Assembly: GCA_900540335.1 (NCBI GenBank) | Contig: UQFC01000031.1 | Coordinates: 1-27,325 of the forward strand | DNA: 27,325 bases | From: an uncultured Clostridium sp. | GTDB lineage: Bacteria; Bacillota; Clostridia; Lachnospirales; Lachnospiraceae | Direction: 5' to 3' | In this document: positions 24,965 to 27,325 of the stretch, one piece after another | How the letters are laid out: each line of letters starts with the position of its first letter | Numbering within the stretch: position 1 is the first letter of the stretch | The notes under the pieces: model-generated | The model's input: the letters and a program-made list of their open reading frames with translations, nothing else | What the model was told of the DNA's origin: nothing | The model's database searches: none | Program-made: the position numbers and the translations under genes

Positions 24965-25791
24965 AAATACTGGCAATAGAAAGCTCTTCTCTGGTGGCGT
25001 CGGCAGCGGTCACAGAGGATGACGTAACAGTAGCAGAGTATACGGTGAATTTTAAAAAGACACATTCCCAGACGCTTCTGCCCATGATTGATCAGATTGC
25101 AGCCATGACTGAGCTGGACATGGATTCTGTGGATGCGATTGCTGTTTCGGGAGGACCGGGCTCCTTTACCGGACTGAGAATCGGATCGGCAACAGCCAAG
25201 GGATTGGGACTGGCTCTGAAAAAGCCTCTGATTCATGTTCCCACGCTGGATGCGATGGCCTGGAATCTTTACGGGGCCTCCGGGCTGATCTGTCCTGTTA
25301 TGGATGCGCGGAGAAATCAGGTTTATACGGGAATCTACCGGTTTGAAAAGGAGTTTCAGATTGTTATGGAATCCAGTGCCATGGACATTCATGATCTGAT
25401 TCAGAAGCTGAACGGGATGGGAGAACGGGTGATTTTCCTGGGAGACGGAATGCCGGTGTGCCGGAAGTTTCTGGAAGAAGAAATGACAGTGCCCTGGGAC
25501 TCTGCGCCGGCCCAGTGCAGCCGCCAGCGGGCAGCCAGCGTAGCGGCTTTGGGAGCCCGCTATCTGGAAGAAGGAAAAGTGGAGAGCGCGGCAGAACACA
25601 GACCGGATTATTTGAAAAAGGCCCAGGCAGAGAGAGAGTTAGAGGAAGCAAAGCGTCAGGGCAAGGTAAAGGAGCTGGCAGCGGGACACAGTGTAGGAAC
25701 CGGTGAGCCGGATACCGCATCGGAAAGCCGGAAGACCGGAAACGGAGCGGATACCGGGAAGGAAGGCCTGCCGGAGGAGGAAAAGCGATGA
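24961..25791 (+). CDS. tsaB: tRNA threonylcarbamoyladenosine biosynthesis protein TsaB
   Basis: TsaB is the scaffold partner of TsaD in t6A synthesis. The N-terminus MKILAIESSS and the SGGPGSFTGLRIG segment (about residues 62-74) mark the family, with PVMDARRNQVYTG following. The protein has 276 residues, longer than the usual roughly 230-240. The extra part is a polar tail of about 50 residues (from about 226) rich in Glu, Gly, Lys and Thr, with no recognisable domain. It overlaps tsaE upstream and rimI downstream by ATGA at both ends. The three genes form one translationally coupled unit. Confidence 0.94.
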   Translation: MKILAIESSSLVASAAVTEDDVTVAEYTVNFKKTHSQTLLPMIDQIAAMTELDMDSVDAIAVSGGPGSFTGLRIGSATAKGLGLALKKPLIHVPTLDAMAWNLYGASGLICPVMDARRNQVYTGIYRFEKEFQIVMESSAMDIHDLIQKLNGMGERVIFLGDGMPVCRKFLEEEMTVPWDSAPAQCSRQRAASVAALGARYLEEGKVESAAEHRPDYLKKAQAERELEEAKRQGKVKELAAGHSVGTGEPDTASESRKTGNGADTGKEGLPEEEKR

Positions 25792-26222
25792 TCCGCAAAA
25801 TGGAATCCAGGGATTTGGAGCAGGTGGCAGAGCTGGAAAAGGTCTGTTTTTCAGAAGCCTGGTCCTGGAAGCTTCTGGAAGCGGGGATTCACAGTCCTTA
25901 TGATGTTTATTACGTTTTTGAGCAGGATGAAAAAATTCTCGGCTACTGCAATCTCCGGGTTCTGGCCGGAGAGGGAGAGATTCAGCGGATTGCTGTTCTG
26001 CCTTCTTTCCGCCGCCTTGGCGTGGCAAGGAAACTGATGGATGCCATGGCAGATTTTGCAGCGGAAAACAAAGTTTCCGCTGTCAGTCTGGAGGTAAGAG
26101 AAAGCAACCGTCCGGCCAGAAATCTGTATGAATCCTACGGTTTTGCGGCAGAGGCAGTCCGGAAGGGGTATTACAGAAATCCTTCTGAGGATGCGGTCAT
26201 CATGTGGAAGAGGAATCTGTGA
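25788..26222 (+). CDS. rimI: Ribosomal protein S18-alanine N-acetyltransferase RimI
   Basis: This 144-residue GNAT acetyltransferase acetylates the N-terminal alanine of ribosomal protein S18 in the reference organism. The GNAT core is seen in IQRIAVLPSFRRLGVARKLMDAM (about residues 65-87), where RRLGVA forms the acetyl-CoA pyrophosphate-binding loop, and in LEVRESNRPARNLYESYGF (about 101-119). The ATG overlaps the tsaB stop by 4 nt. The tsaE-tsaB-rimI order is common in Firmicutes, which supports RimI over a generic GNAT. Confidence 0.92.
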   Translation: MIRKMESRDLEQVAELEKVCFSEAWSWKLLEAGIHSPYDVYYVFEQDEKILGYCNLRVLAGEGEIQRIAVLPSFRRLGVARKLMDAMADFAAENKVSAVSLEVRESNRPARNLYESYGFAAEAVRKGYYRNPSEDAVIMWKRNL

Positions 26223-26246
26223 GACGGTATATACAGGATTTACCAC

Positions 26247-26275
26247 TTAAAACTTCAACTGTTTCCGATTATAAT
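26247..26275 (+). promoter_or_regulatory. Possible sigma-A promoter after rimI
   Basis: TTAAAA (26247-26252) and a perfect TATAAT (26270-26275) are 17 bp apart. The predicted start near 26282 falls inside the terminator hairpin at 26278-26309, so a transcript from here would begin with that hairpin. Confidence 0.5.
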
Positions 26276-26277
26276 GT

Positions 26278-26309
26278 AGGGGTATCCGCCTTGGCGGATG
26301 CCTCTTTTT
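26278..26309 (+). terminator. Rho-independent terminator of the tsaE-tsaB-rimI operon
   Basis: A 13-bp stem with two G-T pairs (26278-26290 with 26293-26305) and a minimal TT loop is followed by five T (26305-26309). It lies 55 nt after the rimI stop. Confidence 0.85.
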
Positions 26310-26403
26310 GTTTCACACCCATGAAACAAAAATGCTCTGCGGGGATTGCCACGGGGCGGAAGGGAAAGAGAAAACGGCTGATATAAGAAAGGTAAGGATA
26401 AGA

Positions 26404-26646
26404 ATGAGAAAATACAAGAGTGATCAAACGCTGGATCGGGTAATTTGCAATGGCTGCGGCAGAAAACTGGTGGTGGAGGACGGGATTCTCAGGGAGGGGG
26501 CCTTTTCAGCAGAGTATTCCTGGGATTATTTTTCTGAAAAGGACGGAGAAATTCACCGCTGGGATCTTTGTGAGGAGTGTTATGACAGGATGACAGGACA
26601 GTTCCGGATCCGCCCGGATGTAGAGGAACTGGTTGAATTCATCTGA
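26404..26646 (+). CDS. Small zinc-ribbon-like protein
   Basis: This 80-residue protein has two cysteine pairs, CNGCG (about residues 15-19) and CEECY (about 56-60), which could bind one zinc as a ribbon. Between them is an aromatic, acidic segment, EYSWDYFSEKDGEIHRWD. The ATG at 26404 is chosen because AAGGAT lies just upstream and the homology-like part starts here; the open frame extends further up but only through the terminator. No function is assigned. The rnz promoter overlaps its 3' end. Confidence 0.7.
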   Translation: MRKYKSDQTLDRVICNGCGRKLVVEDGILREGAFSAEYSWDYFSEKDGEIHRWDLCEECYDRMTGQFRIRPDVEELVEFI

Positions 26647-26661
26647 TGGGTGTGTTATAGT
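26633..26661 (+). promoter_or_regulatory. Promoter of rnz
   Basis: TTGAAT (26633-26638) and TATAGT (26656-26661) are 17 bp apart with a TGt extended -10. The -35 overlaps the last codons of the zinc-ribbon gene. The start would be near 26668, about 30 nt before the rnz ATG. Confidence 0.75.
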
Positions 26662-26697
26662 TAGCTTACGCTTAAAAGAAGTGAGGAACACACATTT

Positions 26698-27325
26698 ATG
26701 TTAGATATTTGTTTACTGGGAACCGGAGGAATGATGCCGCTTCCTTATCGCTGGCTTACGGCTATGATGGCCAGATGTGACGGAAGCAGCCTGCTGATTG
26801 ACTGCGGAGAAGGAACCCAGGTTGCTTTAAAGGAAAAAGGATGGAGCCCGAAGCCCATTGATGTGATTTGTTTTACGCATTATCATGCGGATCACATCAG
26901 CGGCCTTCCGGGGCTTCTTTTAACCATGGGGAATGCGGAACGGACAGAGCCGTTGACTCTGGTCGGCCCTAAGGGCCTGGAGCGGGTGGTGACAGCGCTG
27001 AGAACCATTGCGCCGGAGCTTCCCTTTCCCCTGCGGTTTGTGGAGCTTCAGGAGAACCGGCAGCAGCTGAAACTGGGACCGTATGTGATTGATGCCTACC
27101 GGGTGAACCACAATGTGGCATGCTATGGATATGCTGTTTCTATTCCCCGGGCGGGAAAGTTTGATCTGGAGCGGGCAAAGGCACAGAACGTACCCATGAA
27201 GGCGTGGAGCCGTCTGCAGAAGGGGGAAACGGTGGAGATGGACGGAGCGGTCTACACACCGGATATGGTGCTTGGTCAGCCAAGAAAAGGGATCAAGCTT
27301 ACCTATACCACAGATACCAGACCGA
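26698..27325 (+). CDS. rnz: Ribonuclease Z, partial at window end
   Basis: RNase Z is the metal-dependent endonuclease that trims the 3' ends of tRNA precursors. The visible 209 residues show the N-terminal metallo-beta-lactamase fold: MLDICLLGTGGMMPLP, the LLIDCGEGTQ segment and the zinc motif FTHYHADHISGLPGL (HxHxDH, about residues 60-74). A further conserved NHNVACYGYAV (about 137-147) carries the next metal-site histidine. The frame is open to the last base, so about the last third is outside the window. GAGGA lies about 10 nt before the ATG. Confidence 0.95.
   Translation, partial: MLDICLLGTGGMMPLPYRWLTAMMARCDGSSLLIDCGEGTQVALKEKGWSPKPIDVICFTHYHADHISGLPGLLLTMGNAERTEPLTLVGPKGLERVVTALRTIAPELPFPLRFVELQENRQQLKLGPYVIDAYRVNHNVACYGYAVSIPRAGKFDLERAKAQNVPMKAWSRLQKGETVEMDGAVYTPDMVLGQPRKGIKLTYTTDTRP

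Overview
The window looks like a chromosomal segment from a Gram-positive, low-to-moderate GC gut-type Clostridia, most likely a Lachnospiraceae relative. The reasons are strong AGGAGG-type ribosome binding sites, sigma-A promoters with frequent TGn extended -10 elements, a long-form hpf next to secA, an LplABC-type sugar transporter without its own ATPase, and a UPF0735 ACT protein next to homoserine dehydrogenase. This is inferred from gene content only. No rRNA, tRNA, CRISPR array, prophage or insertion sequence was recognised.

Layout. (1) 1-3168: a beta-glucoside PTS permease (EIIBCA type, N-terminal EIIB outside the window) carrying two apparent 1-nt deletions, followed by an intact GH1 6-phospho-beta-glucosidase. 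(2) 3198-7090: divergent hpf (minus) and secA (plus), separated by an AT-rich region with a dense, mostly head-to-tail cluster of DnaA boxes. (3) 7110-17491: an accessory carbohydrate locus. A predicted intracellular alginate/uronan lyase (minus) diverges from a membrane-anchored AraC-type regulator. After a terminator come a lipoprotein binding protein, two permeases, a GH88 unsaturated glucuronyl hydrolase and an unrecognised 613-residue protein. (4) 17509-18848: prfB with a programmed +1 frameshift. (5) 18937-21487: ACT-domain regulator, homoserine dehydrogenase, and two small membrane proteins (DUF2752, DUF4190-like). (6) 21575-24498: tex and a YcxB-like membrane protein. (7) 24533-26222: tsaE-tsaB-rimI with ATGA overlaps. 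(8) 26247-27325: a promoter/terminator overlap, a zinc-ribbon small protein and the start of rnz (RNase Z), cut by the window edge.

How it fits together. hpf-secA-prfB are neighbours in Bacillus and many Firmicutes; here about 10.6 kb of catabolic genes lie between secA and prfB. In that locus none of the enzymes has a visible signal peptide. The simplest model is that uronate-containing oligosaccharides are bound by the lipoprotein, imported by the two permeases with a shared ATPase encoded elsewhere, cleaved in the cytoplasm by the lyase (and perhaps the 613-residue protein), and the resulting unsaturated uronyl ends removed by GH88. The AraC-type protein has an extracytoplasmic sensor region and probably controls both divergent arms. 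The best candidates for new biology are the 613-residue protein with its locus, and the DnaA-box cluster between hpf and secA.
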